A stretch of 64,000 bases of DNA from Mycobacterium colombiense (lineage in GTDB: Bacteria > Actinomycetota > Actinomycetes > Mycobacteriales > Mycobacteriaceae): contig NZ_QMEU01000007.1 in the NCBI RefSeq assembly GCF_003284975.1, positions 55,892 to 119,891 of the forward strand, written 5' to 3'. The translations under genes were made by a program, and so were the position numbers. The notes under the pieces were generated by a model. That model did not search any database and was not told where the DNA came from. It saw only the letters and a list, made by a program, of their open reading frames with translations. Below, in pieces: positions 51,926-61,224 of the stretch (within the stretch, counting starts at the first letter, position 1; each line of letters opens with the position of its first letter).

Positions 51926-52309
51926 ATGAGCGGTCTGGAGCCCACGTCCGAGCAGTTCGCCGCGCTCGCCGCGCGACCGAGCGATGCGCCGGTGGTGATG
52001 GTCAACCTGTTGAAGTTCAAACCCGAGGGCGGGCTGCAGAGCTACCTGCAATACGGCCAGAAAGTGGTTCCCCATCTCGAGCGGGTGGGCGCCACCCTGC
52101 GTTACGCCGGGGCAGCACCGTCGGTGGTCATCGGCGATGGCGAACACCCTTGGTGGGACGCGATTCTCATCGTCGAATATCCGACCCCGCGGGCCTTCAT
52201 CGACATGGTGACGACCCAGGAGTATGCGAAGGTGCACGAGCATCGCGCCGCCGGCCTGGAGCGCGGGGACCTGATCGCGACCTCGACATGGTCGATGGTC
52301 TCCGAGTGA
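51926..52309 (+). CDS. DUF1330 family protein
   Basis: 127 aa from ATG 51926 with AAGGAGA upstream. Ferredoxin-like dimeric alpha/beta-barrel pattern: VVMVNLLKFKPEGGLQSYLQYGQKVVPHLERVGATLRYAG, then DAILIVEYPTPRAFIDMVTTQEYAKVHEHR. Function unknown. Likely co-transcribed with the upstream SDR gene. Confidence 0.85.
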   Translation: MSGLEPTSEQFAALAARPSDAPVVMVNLLKFKPEGGLQSYLQYGQKVVPHLERVGATLRYAGAAPSVVIGDGEHPWWDAILIVEYPTPRAFIDMVTTQEYAKVHEHRAAGLERGDLIATSTWSMVSE

Positions 52310-52370
52310 TCTCACGCGTCCGATCGCGCTATGCCTTTCCGGATCAGGCCGAAATGGGTCTAATGGGTGG

Positions 52371-53726
52371 ATGGAACTGATAAAGCCCACCGACGCGATC
52401 TTCCTGCTGGGAGAATCTCGCGAACATCCCATGCACGTCGGAGGCTTGCAGTTGTTCGAGCCCCCGCCGGGCGCCGGCCGCGGCTTCGTTGCCGACCTCT
52501 ACAAGAGCCTGGCTGCGCAGCGGGATTTCCAGCCCACGTTTCGCAAACATCCCGCGAGCTTTATCGGCGGCATCGCCAACCTGGGTTGGTCCTACGACGA
52601 CGACGTCGACATCGACTACCACCTCCGGCGTTCGGCGCTGCCGTCGCCGAAACGCGTCCGCGAATTGCTCGAGCTCACGTCGCGGTGGCATAGCAGCCTG
52701 CTGGACCGGCACCGCCCGTTGTGGGAGACGCACATCATCGAAGGTCTGAAGGACGGCCGGTTCGCTATCTACACCAAGGTCCACCACGCGTTGATCGACG
52801 GTGTATCCGCGCAGAAGCTGATGCAACGCGCGCTTTCGACCGACCCCGACGACCTCGACATCCGCGCCCCGTGGGGGCTGCGCAAGCCCAAGCGCAAACC
52901 CGCCCCGTCGTCTCCATTGCGCTCACTGGCCCGCACCGCGGGATCCCTTGCGGCACTGGCCCCCTCGACGCTCGGTCTGGCGCGTGCGGCGCTGCTCGAG
53001 CAGCAGCTGACGTTGCCCTTCGGGGCGCCGAAGACCATGTTGAACGTCAAGATCGGCGGCGCTCGCCGCTGCGCCGCGCAGTCCTGGTCGCTGGACCGCA
53101 TCAAAGCCGTGAAGAAGGCCGCGGGGGTCACGGTGAACGACGTCGTGCTGGCGATGTGCTCGGGTGCCCTGCGTTACTACCTGCTCGAGCACGACGCGCT
53201 ACCGGACACGCCGCTGATCGCGATGGTGCCGGTTAGCCTGCGCACCGAGGACGAGGCCGACGCCGGTGGCAATTTGGTCGGGGCCATTCTGTGCAACCTC
53301 GCCACCGACACCGACGACCCGGCGCAACGTCTGCTGACCATCAGCGAATCGATGCGCAGCAACAAGAAGGTGTTCTCGCAGTTGCCCCGGTTTCAGGCGC
53401 TGGCGCTGTCCGCCGTCAATACGTCGGCGCTGGCGTTGGCGGCGGTTCCGGGCTGGGTGACGTCGACGTCACCCCCTTTCAACATCATCATTTCGAATGT
53501 GCCGGGACCGACGCAGCCGATCTACTACGGGGGCGCCCGGCTCGACGGCAACTACCCGCTCTCCATTGCGCTGGACGGCCAAGCGCTGAACATCACGCTG
53601 GCCAACAACGCCGGGAATCTGGACTTCGGCCTGGTGGGATGCCGGCGCAGTGTGCCGCACCTGCAACGCCTGCTCGCGCATCTGGAGTCCTCCCTGAAGG
53701 ACCTGGAACGCGCTGCGGGAGCATAA
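52371..53726 (+). CDS. Wax ester synthase/diacylglycerol acyltransferase (Tgs-like)
   Basis: 451 aa. WS/DGAT family: the active-site HHxxxDG is KVHHALIDGVS with H138 and H139. N-terminal MELIKPTDAIFLLGESREHPMHVGG, the C-terminal domain VTVNDVVLAMCSGALRYYLLEHD and the NIIISNVPGPTQPIYYGGARL segment are characteristic. It makes triacylglycerol or wax ester from acyl-CoA and diacylglycerol or alcohol at the membrane, for storage. First gene of a DGAT-Nudix-dehalogenase-P450 run. Confidence 0.95.
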   Translation: MELIKPTDAIFLLGESREHPMHVGGLQLFEPPPGAGRGFVADLYKSLAAQRDFQPTFRKHPASFIGGIANLGWSYDDDVDIDYHLRRSALPSPKRVRELLELTSRWHSSLLDRHRPLWETHIIEGLKDGRFAIYTKVHHALIDGVSAQKLMQRALSTDPDDLDIRAPWGLRKPKRKPAPSSPLRSLARTAGSLAALAPSTLGLARAALLEQQLTLPFGAPKTMLNVKIGGARRCAAQSWSLDRIKAVKKAAGVTVNDVVLAMCSGALRYYLLEHDALPDTPLIAMVPVSLRTEDEADAGGNLVGAILCNLATDTDDPAQRLLTISESMRSNKKVFSQLPRFQALALSAVNTSALALAAVPGWVTSTSPPFNIIISNVPGPTQPIYYGGARLDGNYPLSIALDGQALNITLANNAGNLDFGLVGCRRSVPHLQRLLAHLESSLKDLERAAGA

Positions 53727-53732
53727 AATTCG

Positions 53733-54218
53733 ATGGCCAAGCTGAGTGCCGGTGTGCTGTTGTTTCGGATCCGCGACGGCGCCGTCGAGGTCTTGCTCGC
53801 GCATCCGGGCGGACCGTTTTGGGCCCGCAAGGACGACGGCGCATGGTCGATCCCGAAAGGGGAGTACACCGACGGGGAGGAGCCCTGGGTGGCCGCGCAG
53901 CGCGAATTCACCGAGGAGCTGGGTCTGCCGGTGCCATCCGGACCGCGCATCGACCTCGGTCAGCTGAAACAGTCCGGCGGCAAGGTGGTGACCGCCTTCG
54001 CCGTCGGCAGCGACCTCGACATCACCGATGCGCGCAGCAACACTTTAGAACTGGAATGGCCGAAAGGATCGGGCAAGCTGCGCGAGTTCCCCGAGGTCGA
54101 CCGCGTGGGATGGTTCGCGATGGCAACCGCGCGGACCAAACTCTTGAAGGGTCAGCACGGCTTTCTCGACCGGCTGATGGCCGACCCGGGCGTGGCCGGG
54201 CTTTCCGAAGGGACCTGA
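53733..54218 (+). CDS. Nudix hydrolase
   Basis: 161 aa, 6 bp after the DGAT stop. The Nudix box is complete: GEYTDGEEPWVAAQREFTEELGL (G-x5-E-x7-REFTEELG). Pyrophosphohydrolase; the substrate (nucleotide, NAD-like, or CoA derivative) cannot be told from the sequence. The dehalogenase gene follows 1 bp after the stop. Confidence 0.93.
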   Translation: MAKLSAGVLLFRIRDGAVEVLLAHPGGPFWARKDDGAWSIPKGEYTDGEEPWVAAQREFTEELGLPVPSGPRIDLGQLKQSGGKVVTAFAVGSDLDITDARSNTLELEWPKGSGKLREFPEVDRVGWFAMATARTKLLKGQHGFLDRLMADPGVAGLSEGT

Positions 54219-54219
54219 C

Positions 54220-55125
54220 ATGCAAACGCTGCGAACCCCCGACGACCGGTTCGACGGGCTGCCCGACTTCCCTTACGTACCAAGGTATTGCGAGGTGCCC
54301 GACGACGAAGGCGGCACACTGCGCGTGGCCTGGGTTCAGGACGGCCCGGATAACGCCGATCCGATTCTCATGCTGCACGGTGAACCGTCGTGGTCGTACC
54401 TGTACCGCAAGATGATTCCGATTCTGGCCGCCGCCGGCCATCGCGTGATCTGCCCCGACCTGGTGGGCTTCGGCCGCTCGGACAAGCCGATCCGCCGCGA
54501 AGACCACAGCTACGCGCGCCATGTCGAGTGGATGCGGGCGACGGCCTTCGATGTGCTCGACCTTCGCAACGTCACCCTGGTGGGTCAGGACTGGGGCGGG
54601 CTGATCGGATTGCGGCTCGCCGCAGAGCATCCGGAGCGTTTCGCTCGGGTGGTCGTCGCCAACACCGGGCTGCCCAACGGCGAGCAGCTCATGGCCGATG
54701 TTTGGTGGCGCTTCCGCGAAGCCATCACTTCGGCTCCGACGCTGGATGTCGGCGCCTTCGTCGCGGGCGGTTGTCGCACGCGGCTGAGCGAGCGGGAGCG
54801 GGCCGGCTATGACGCGCCGTTCCCCACCGATGACTACTGCGCGGGGCCGCGCGCCATGCCCGGCCTCGTGCCCACCTCACCGGACGATCCCGCCGCGGCG
54901 GCTAACAAGTCCGCGTGGGCCACGCTTTCGGCGAGCGCGACACCCATGCTGGTCGCGTTCAGCGACAGCGACCCGATCACCGGGCCGATGGCCGCGATCT
55001 TTCAGCGAGAGATGCGCGGCGCGCAGGGATTCGATCACCCGGTGATCCGGGGCGCCGGGCATTTCTTGCAGGAGGACGCCGGAGAGGAACTCGCCGGCCA
55101 CATTGTGGAGTTCTTGCGCCGCTAA
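54220..55125 (+). CDS. dhmA: Haloalkane dehalogenase (DhmA/Rv2296-like)
   Basis: 301 aa alpha/beta hydrolase. Motifs: LHGEPSWSYLYRKMIP (oxyanion region), LVGQDWGGLIGL with nucleophile Asp in QDWGG, and the base His in IRGAGHFLQED. A Trp pair (SWSY and DWGG) suits halide binding. Length and sequence are close to what I recall of M. tuberculosis Rv2296. It cleaves carbon-halogen bonds by water; the natural substrate is unknown. Confidence 0.9.
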   Translation: MQTLRTPDDRFDGLPDFPYVPRYCEVPDDEGGTLRVAWVQDGPDNADPILMLHGEPSWSYLYRKMIPILAAAGHRVICPDLVGFGRSDKPIRREDHSYARHVEWMRATAFDVLDLRNVTLVGQDWGGLIGLRLAAEHPERFARVVVANTGLPNGEQLMADVWWRFREAITSAPTLDVGAFVAGGCRTRLSERERAGYDAPFPTDDYCAGPRAMPGLVPTSPDDPAAAANKSAWATLSASATPMLVAFSDSDPITGPMAAIFQREMRGAQGFDHPVIRGAGHFLQEDAGEELAGHIVEFLRR

Positions 55126-55159
55126 ACGGGCGTTGCCCGGTGCCGGGCACAATGTCAGG

Positions 55160-56419
55160 ATGACGACCCCGCCTACCGAGGCAACCAGACCCGACGAATT
55201 GTTGGTACGGCTGCTGGACCCGGCGGTCCGGGCCGATCCCTACCCGCTGTTCGCGCAGTTTCGCGAACGGGGAGCGTTCGCCTTCCCGGAGGGCAACCTC
55301 GCGGTGTTCGCGACCTACCGCGACTGCGACGACGCGTTGCGCCACCCGTCATCGAGCAACGACCGGCTCAAGTCGACCGCCGCCCGTGCACAGATCGAGG
55401 CGCAGACCCAGCAGCTGCTCGAGGCGGGTGCCGAGGCGCCGCCGCAGACCCCGCCGGGGTTCTTGTTCCTGGACCCGCCGGACCACACGCGGCTGCGCAA
55501 ACTGGTCAGCAAGGCCTTCGCGCCGAAGGTGGTCAGCGCGCTGCAACCCGACATCAGCACGCTGATAGACGGCTTACTGGACCGGATCGCCGAAAAGGGG
55601 CGGTTCGAGGTTGTCGAGGACCTCGCCTACCCGCTGCCGGTGGCCGTCATCTGCCGATTGCTCGGCGTACCGCTCGAGGACGAACCGCAGTTCAGCCGGG
55701 TGTCCGCGCTGCTGGCCCAATCGCTGGACCCGTTCGTCGCCTTCACCGGAACGCCGTCGGACAACCTCAAGGAGCGGATGGACGCCGGAATGTGGTTGCG
55801 CGCCTACCTGCACGGCCTGATCGACCGGCGACGCTCGCGTCCCGGCGACGACCTGATGTCGGGTCTGATCGCCGTGGAAGAGTCGGGCGACCAGCTGACC
55901 GAGGAGGAGATCGTGTCCACCTGCGTCCTGTTGCTGGTCGCCGGCCACGAGACCACCGTGAACCTGATCGGCAACGCCGTTCTGGCGATGCTGCGCCAAC
56001 CGCCGCAATGGATCGCCCTCGGCGCCGACGCCAACCGCGCCCCGGCGGTCATCGAGGAGACGCTGCGCTACGACCCGCCGGTGCAGATGATCGCCCGAAC
56101 TGCGGCCGATGACATGACGATTGGGGACATCGAGGTGCCAGCCGGCGACATCATGATGCTGCTGACCGCCGCCGCCCAGCGCGACCCCGCCGAATACGAC
56201 CGTCCCGACTTCTTCGACCCGGATCGAAAGGCCATGCGGCACTTAGGCTTCGGTCGTGGGGCACATTACTGCCTGGGCGCGCCGCTGGCCCGGCTGGAAG
56301 CCGGTGTGGCCCTGTCGGCGGTGACGGCGCGTTTCCCGAACGCCCGGTTGGACGGTGAGCCGCAGTACAAGACCAACGTCACGTTGCGCGGGCTGTCGCA
56401 GCTGATGGTGGCGGTCTAA
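55160..56419 (+). CDS. Cytochrome P450
   Basis: 419 aa from ATG 55160. I-helix LLLVAGHETTVNLIGNAV, ExxR in VIEETLRYDPPVQ, and the heme Cys in HLGFGRGAHYCLGAPLARLEAG. N-terminal region ADPYPLFAQFRERGAF is the usual class I bacterial form, so it needs ferredoxin and reductase from elsewhere. It follows the dehalogenase by 34 bp. Its stop overlaps the stop of the reverse gene at 56416. Subfamily not assigned. Confidence 0.94.
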   Translation: MTTPPTEATRPDELLVRLLDPAVRADPYPLFAQFRERGAFAFPEGNLAVFATYRDCDDALRHPSSSNDRLKSTAARAQIEAQTQQLLEAGAEAPPQTPPGFLFLDPPDHTRLRKLVSKAFAPKVVSALQPDISTLIDGLLDRIAEKGRFEVVEDLAYPLPVAVICRLLGVPLEDEPQFSRVSALLAQSLDPFVAFTGTPSDNLKERMDAGMWLRAYLHGLIDRRRSRPGDDLMSGLIAVEESGDQLTEEEIVSTCVLLLVAGHETTVNLIGNAVLAMLRQPPQWIALGADANRAPAVIEETLRYDPPVQMIARTAADDMTIGDIEVPAGDIMMLLTAAAQRDPAEYDRPDFFDPDRKAMRHLGFGRGAHYCLGAPLARLEAGVALSAVTARFPNARLDGEPQYKTNVTLRGLSQLMVAV

Positions 56420-56784
56420 TCCCGCTCCCACGGCGGGCTTTCGTCCATCTTCTTGTAGTACTTCGCCAAGTGGCTCTTGATCCGATCGACATCGGCCGTG
56501 GGCACGTCGATACCGCCCCGCGCGCCGTCCATGATGGCGCCGGCCGCCATCACGCCGCGCGGCACGGCTTTGAGGTCGCCGTCGATGACGTCGGCGATCA
56601 GCAGCTTGTAGGCGGTGAAGTTGTCCTTTTTGTCGCCGTCGTACCAGACATGGGCGTTGCGGTACTTCTGGTTCGGAGCGTCCTGGGCATCGGCCCACTT
56701 ACGCACCCGCTTCTCGGCTGCGTCGCCGTCCCACTTGCGGTCGCGATCGGCCAACGGCAGATCTTGAAAGGCTGTGACTGACAT
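56416..56784 (-). CDS. Conserved small protein of unknown function
   Basis: 122 aa from ATG 56784 (SVTAFQDLPLADRDRKWDGDAAEKRVRKWA). A larger ORF to 57255 is rejected because it runs through the secreted gene on the other strand. The segment KLLIADVIDGDLKAVPRGVMAAGAIMDGARGGIDVP followed by a helix ending SHLAKYYKKM resembles a region often found in or next to phage prohead protease proteins. Here it is a free-standing chromosomal gene. Overlaps the P450 stop by 4 bp. Confidence 0.75.
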   Translation of the reverse strand: MSVTAFQDLPLADRDRKWDGDAAEKRVRKWADAQDAPNQKYRNAHVWYDGDKKDNFTAYKLLIADVIDGDLKAVPRGVMAAGAIMDGARGGIDVPTADVDRIKSHLAKYYKKMDESPPWERD

Positions 56785-56866
56785 GGTGGGCGCGTGCCCG
56801 CTGTAGTCGGGGCTTAAACGGCCATAACCGGTTATCAAAGCGGTAACGTCGTGACGGGAGGCAACC

Positions 56867-57154
56867 ATGAAGCGCAGCATCATTGGCGGAACGGCCGCCC
56901 TGCTGACGGCCGCAGGGCTGATTGCCTCGGCGCCGCCCGCCGGCGCCGGCTGCCAGTACGGGGGACCCGTTCTCAGCAAGTGCGACGGCCCCGTGCAGCC
57001 CGACGGCACCTGGCAACGTTGTGTCGCGGTCACCCGTCTGGTTCCCAATGGCGCCAGCTCGTACCTCGTGCCCGACAACCACTGCGGCCTCATGGGTCCC
57101 GGCCAGCAGCCGTCGGATTTCACCTTCGCCGATCCACCGATGCACATCGACTGA
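56867..57154 (+). CDS. Small secreted protein
   Basis: 95 aa. Signal peptide about 1-27 (IIGGTAALLTAAGLIASAPPAGA). Short mature part with four Cys (GCQYG, KCDG, RCVAV, HCGLM), probably two disulfides, and ending FTFADPPMHID. Mycobacterial exported family; function unknown. 82 bp from the divergent gene. Confidence 0.85.
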   Translation: MKRSIIGGTAALLTAAGLIASAPPAGAGCQYGGPVLSKCDGPVQPDGTWQRCVAVTRLVPNGASSYLVPDNHCGLMGPGQQPSDFTFADPPMHID

Positions 57155-57211
57155 ACCGGGAATGCGGTTTGGTCGGCCGTTTTTGTCGTACCCGGTTGCG
57201 ATGATGGCGTC

Positions 57212-58465
57212 ATGTCCCCGCCCGCGACTGCAGTCAGCGTCGAAGTGCGCCCCAAGGATCGTCTTGAGGTGTTGTTCGAGGAGTTGGCGGAGTTGACCGG
57301 TCAGCGCAATGCGATTGATGGGCGCATCGTGGAGATCGTCGCCGAGATCGATCGCGACGAGCTGTGCGGTATCACCGGGGCGCGGTCGGTGCCGGCGTTG
57401 GTGGCCTGGAAGACGGGCTGCTCGCCGGCCAACGCGCGCACGATCGCCACCATCGCACACCGGCTGGCCGAGTTCCCGCGCTGCGCCGGCGGCATGCGGC
57501 AGGGTCGGCTGTCGGCCGATCAGGTCGGGGTGATCGCCGCCCGGGCCGGTACAGGGTCCGATGAGCACTACGCGCAGTTGGCCGCGGTCGCGACGGTCAA
57601 CCAGCTGCGCACCGCGGTCAGGCTGGAGCCGCGCCCCGCACCCGAGCCCCGGCCCGAGGAGCTGGAGCGTTCGTTCACCACGACCACCACCGAGGCGGGC
57701 AGCTGTTATCGGATCACCCTGCCACACCCCGAGGCGGCGAAGTTCGACGCCGCGGTGGCCTCGCATCGTGACGCACTGATCGCCGAATGGAAACACGATC
57801 ACGACACCGGCGCGGGTGATCAGCGGCCGCCGGTGCCGGGCACGGTCGAGGCGTTTATGCGTCTGGTGGAGGCTGGGTGGGATGTCGAGGTGGCGCGGCG
57901 CCCGCACGGGCAGCACACCACCGTGGTGGTGCACCTCGACGTCGAGCAGCCCGCCGCGGCGCTGCATCGGGGTCCGCTGCTCTCCGATGCCGACCGCCAA
58001 TATTTGAGCTGTGATGCCACCGGTGAAGTCTGGTTCGAACGCCACGGCGAGGTCATCGGCGCCGGGCGGGCCACCCGGCTGATCAACCGGCGGCTACGCC
58101 GCGCGCTCGAGCATCGCGACCGCACCTGTGTGGTGCCCGGCTGCGGCGCCACCCGCGGCCTGCACGCCCATCACCTGCGGCACTGGGAACACGGCGGGAC
58201 CACCGAGTTGGCCAACCTGGTGCTGCTGTGCCCCTACCATCACCGGTCACACCATCGTGGTGTCCTCACCATCACCGGACCCGCACACGCACTCACCGTC
58301 ACCGACACCACCGGCCGCCCATTGAGCCCGGGATCACTGGCACGCCCACCCACAAAACCCCCACCCGCAGTCCCGCCCTGCCCGGGACCGATCGGCGAGC
58401 GCGCCGACTGGTGGTGGTACACCCCCTTCCAACCCCAACCCCAACCACCACCACCAACCAACTAG
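57212..58465 (+). CDS. DUF222 / HNH endonuclease-domain protein (13E12 REP family)
   Basis: 417 aa. N-terminal helical DUF222 (RLEVLFEELAELTGQRNAIDGRIVEIVAEIDRDELCG) and a C-terminal HNH nuclease-like site: CVVPGCGATRGLHAHHLRHWEHGGTTELANLVLLCPYHHRSHH, with paired Cys, HH, N and HH as expected for a metal-bound HNH. The C-terminal tail is Pro-rich. This family is multi-copy in mycobacteria (13E12 repeats) and its role is unknown. Copies often lie at rearrangement points, but that cannot be tested here. Confidence 0.92.
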   Translation: MSPPATAVSVEVRPKDRLEVLFEELAELTGQRNAIDGRIVEIVAEIDRDELCGITGARSVPALVAWKTGCSPANARTIATIAHRLAEFPRCAGGMRQGRLSADQVGVIAARAGTGSDEHYAQLAAVATVNQLRTAVRLEPRPAPEPRPEELERSFTTTTTEAGSCYRITLPHPEAAKFDAAVASHRDALIAEWKHDHDTGAGDQRPPVPGTVEAFMRLVEAGWDVEVARRPHGQHTTVVVHLDVEQPAAALHRGPLLSDADRQYLSCDATGEVWFERHGEVIGAGRATRLINRRLRRALEHRDRTCVVPGCGATRGLHAHHLRHWEHGGTTELANLVLLCPYHHRSHHRGVLTITGPAHALTVTDTTGRPLSPGSLARPPTKPPPAVPPCPGPIGERADWWWYTPFQPQPQPPPPTN

Positions 58466-58691
58466 CCCGGTTAGCGCGACGGGTCACCACCGGCAAGGCT
58501 CCGATGTGCTAAACCATTGGGGCATAGTGCTTTTCAAGGTGCCCAGCGCGGAAAGGTCTGCGCCAACCACAAGACGTAGTCGGCTCTGCCCTGGATATGC
58601 TGCACTGCAACGCTTTTCGATCGCTCCTGTGCTGATTCTGAAGCGTCGAATGCTCTTGCTAGAACAGGATCCGATGGAACTGCCGCAGCGA
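58466..58691. other. Spacer with no convincing gene
   Basis: 226 bp. A reverse frame ending at 58534 reads like protein at its end but has no start before the ACT-domain gene's coding region. No RNA gene, repeat or clear terminator is seen. Confidence 0.5.
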
Positions 58692-59348
58692 TCAGCGCAG
58701 CATGGTCGCCACGATGCCGGCGAGATAGCCCAGCCGGGCGACCTCGGAGGGCCGGAATTCGGGGCCGGGACGGCCGAGCACCACCGCGGTGTGCGGGTCG
58801 CCCAGCGGGGCCGCGACCATCGTCATGTCCATGTCGCGCCACGCTTCGGGCACCCACTCGGCGCTGCTGTCCAGCGTGACGGCCCGCTCGATCGGCAGCC
58901 AGGGCGCCGAGTCCGCCTTGGTCTCCGGAGCACCGGGACTGCCGGCCAGGCGCTGCAGCTCGCCGTCCACGCTGCGCAACACCGTGCACCAACTGACGCG
59001 CAGCACCTTCGGCGCCTCGTTGGCGAGAACCTGCAGTCGTGCGGCCGTGCCGGCGGCCGCGGCGACGTGATCGAGCAGCTCCAGCTCGCGGTGCGCCTCC
59101 AGCAGCCCGGTGTGCGGGCGCACGCTGTCCACTCGGACGCCGGACAGGGACTCGGCGGCCGTGATCAGCCGGTCGGGCATGGCGCCCGGCGGCAGTTCGA
59201 TCACCAGGTCGTCGGTCGCGTAGCCCGAGCTGCGCTCCACCACGTCAAGCGACAGGATGTCGGCGCCCACCGAACCGAGCGCCACGGCCAGCGACCCCAG
59301 GCTGCCTGGCCGGTCGACGAGCTCGATGCGCAACAGATAGGAAGGCAC
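58692..59348 (-). CDS. ACT-domain protein (Rv3013-like)
   Basis: 218 aa from GTG 59348 (VPSYLLRIELVDRPGSLGSLAVALGSVGADILSLDVVERS), the length I recall for Rv3013. N-terminal ACT domain, which binds amino acids. The second half, with LGDPHTAVVLGRPGPEFRPSEVARLGYLAGIVATML, resembles a GAF-like domain. Probably a regulatory sensor. In M. tuberculosis it diverges from gatC, but here a glycosyltransferase gene lies between them. Confidence 0.88.
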   Translation of the reverse strand: MPSYLLRIELVDRPGSLGSLAVALGSVGADILSLDVVERSSGYATDDLVIELPPGAMPDRLITAAESLSGVRVDSVRPHTGLLEAHRELELLDHVAAAAGTAARLQVLANEAPKVLRVSWCTVLRSVDGELQRLAGSPGAPETKADSAPWLPIERAVTLDSSAEWVPEAWRDMDMTMVAAPLGDPHTAVVLGRPGPEFRPSEVARLGYLAGIVATMLR

Positions 59349-59562
59349 GGCCAACACTGTTGCACAGTGCGGCGCGCGTGGCATTTCCGCGCAACCCCTC
59401 GCGACCCGCGCTCACCGGCGACCGACCGCCCGGTGGCGCGGCGCTCAGTAGGATGGCGGCTGCGGCTACTTGACCTCTCCGCGCGATCAGCGAACGCGTC
59501 GGGCCGTACGCCGTCGACCAGCGCCGATGAGCGCCCACCGACCTAACTTCTGGAGTCCCTTG

Positions 59563-60807
59563 ATGCATGTCGCCCTCTTCACCGACCTCCACCCCGACAG
59601 TCTCGGCGGGACCCAGGTATCGGTGGCCACTCAGCGCCGCGCGCTGGAGCAGTGCGGGCATCAGGTCACCGTCTTCACCGCGCCGATGGCCCACTCGGTC
59701 GATCGCGACCCCGGCGTGGTCGAACTCAAGCCCGTGCCGTTGATCGCCCCACTGATGCGACAACTGGGTCGCCACGACGACTTCGTCTTCGTGTGGCCGT
59801 CGAGAACCAATCGCGCGATCATCGACGCGGCGTTTCGCTCCCGGGCGCCCATCGACATCGTGCACACGCAGGGCGACCTCGGCGTCGCGATCGCGGGCGT
59901 GGCGGCCGCGCGCCGGCACGGCGTCCCGGTGGTGCAGACGAAGCACACGCGCTTCGACGTGTACTTCGAGCAAGCCACCGCCACGCCGCTGCCGCTGGCG
60001 CTGCTGTTCGCGCAGATGCAAAAGCGGCACATCTCGCCGGACTTCACCCTGACCCCGGCGAAGGAGACCGCGGCTTCGCGGCTGGCCTGGCGTCTGATGG
60101 TGGCCCACGCGCAGGCCGTCGACCACGAGATCACGCCGACGCGTCACTTCGCGCAGACGTTGGCCGGCCGCGGCGTCAGCAGGCCGATCTCGGCGATCTC
60201 TAACGGCGTCGATGACGACGTCATCGACCGGGCCCGGAAAGTCGACGTGGCCGCGCCGTCCGACGGTGCGCCGCTGCGGCTGATCTGGTGTGGGCGCCTG
60301 TCGTCGGAGAAGCGGGCCCTCGCCGCGCTCGAAGCCGTCGCGCGGGTCGACGGCTGCACGCTCGACGTCTACGGCGAAGGCCACCTCGAGCCGTCGATGC
60401 GCAAAAGGATCGACGCCGCCGGCCTCTCGCACCGGGTGCGCCTGCACGGCCGGGTCGACCGCGAGGACTGCCTGGTAGCGATGAAGTCGGGTGACGCCCT
60501 GCTGTTCACGTCCTACGACTTCGACACCCAAGGACTCGTCCTGCTGGAGGCGGTCGCGATGTCGCTGCCCGTCATATACTGCGATCCCGCGCTCGGGGAG
60601 ACGGTGCCCGACGGCGGCGGCGTCCTGGCCGCCGACCCGTCGCCCGACGCGCTGGCGGCGGCGATCCAGGGCCTCGCCGAGGATCGCGATACGCTGCGCC
60701 GGATGACTCGGGTGGTCACCGAGCACCGCGACGCCGGCCGGCAGTCGCTGCAGACCCAGAAGATCATCGCCATCTACAACAGCTTGCTCGACAGGGTGCC
60801 TGCGTGA
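59563..60807 (+). CDS. GT4-family glycosyltransferase
   Basis: 414 aa from ATG 59563 (MHVALFTDLHPDSLGGTQVSV), with an SD-like GGAG upstream. GT-B fold: N-terminal HTQGDLGVAIAGVAAARRHGVPVVQTKHTRFDVYFEQ. C-terminal donor domain LRLIWCGRLSSEKRALAALEAVARVDGCTLDVYGEGHLEPSM, and EX7E-type GLVLLEAVAMSLPVIYCDPALGETVPDGG. Sugar donor and acceptor are unknown (lipid or polysaccharide). It sits between the ACT gene and gatC, which as I recall are adjacent in M. tuberculosis. Confidence 0.93.
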   Translation: MHVALFTDLHPDSLGGTQVSVATQRRALEQCGHQVTVFTAPMAHSVDRDPGVVELKPVPLIAPLMRQLGRHDDFVFVWPSRTNRAIIDAAFRSRAPIDIVHTQGDLGVAIAGVAAARRHGVPVVQTKHTRFDVYFEQATATPLPLALLFAQMQKRHISPDFTLTPAKETAASRLAWRLMVAHAQAVDHEITPTRHFAQTLAGRGVSRPISAISNGVDDDVIDRARKVDVAAPSDGAPLRLIWCGRLSSEKRALAALEAVARVDGCTLDVYGEGHLEPSMRKRIDAAGLSHRVRLHGRVDREDCLVAMKSGDALLFTSYDFDTQGLVLLEAVAMSLPVIYCDPALGETVPDGGGVLAADPSPDALAAAIQGLAEDRDTLRRMTRVVTEHRDAGRQSLQTQKIIAIYNSLLDRVPA

Positions 60808-60924
60808 GCGCGGCGGCTCGATGACCGGGCCGTCACCGGCGAGCGTGCGGCCTGCCGCACCCCGGGCGTCGAGCGGGCGGCCAGCTTCACTTTCGCGGGC
60901 CCGACCCCGATAGGCTTTCGGATC

Positions 60925-61224
60925 GTGTCCCAGATCTCCCGCGACGAGGTAGCGCACCTGGCCCGGCTGTCCCGGCTGGCGCTGACCGACGGCGAGCTCG
61001 ACAGCTTCGCCGGCCAGCTCGACGCCATCTTGACCCACGTCAGCCAGGTTCAGGCGGTGGACGTCACCGGCGTCGAGGCGACCGACAACCCGCTCAAGGA
61101 CGTCAACGTCACCCGCCCCGACCAGCCGGCACCCTGCCTCACGCAGGCCGAGGCGCTGGCCGAGGCGCCCGAAGCCGTCGACGGCCGCTTCGGCGTCCCG
61201 CAGATCCTGGGGGACGCCGAGTGA
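60925..61224 (+). CDS. gatC: Glutamyl-tRNA(Gln) amidotransferase subunit C
   Basis: 99 aa from GTG 60925. Wraps GatA and GatB in the enzyme that amidates Glu-tRNA(Gln) (and Asp-tRNA(Asn)). Family pattern: [42 protein letters not shown] and the C-terminal [21 protein letters not shown]. Overlaps gatA by 4 bp. Confidence 0.96.
   Translation: MSQISRDEVAHLARLSRLALTDGELDSFAGQLDAILTHVSQVQAVDVTGVEATDNPLKDVNVTRPDQPAPCLTQAEALAEAPEAVDGRFGVPQILGDAE

Noticed and set aside
58534..58691. Protein-like tail on the reverse strand beside the ACT-domain gene
   Set aside because: No start codon outside the ACT-domain coding sequence and no recognisable domain. Possibly a gene relic, but unsupported.
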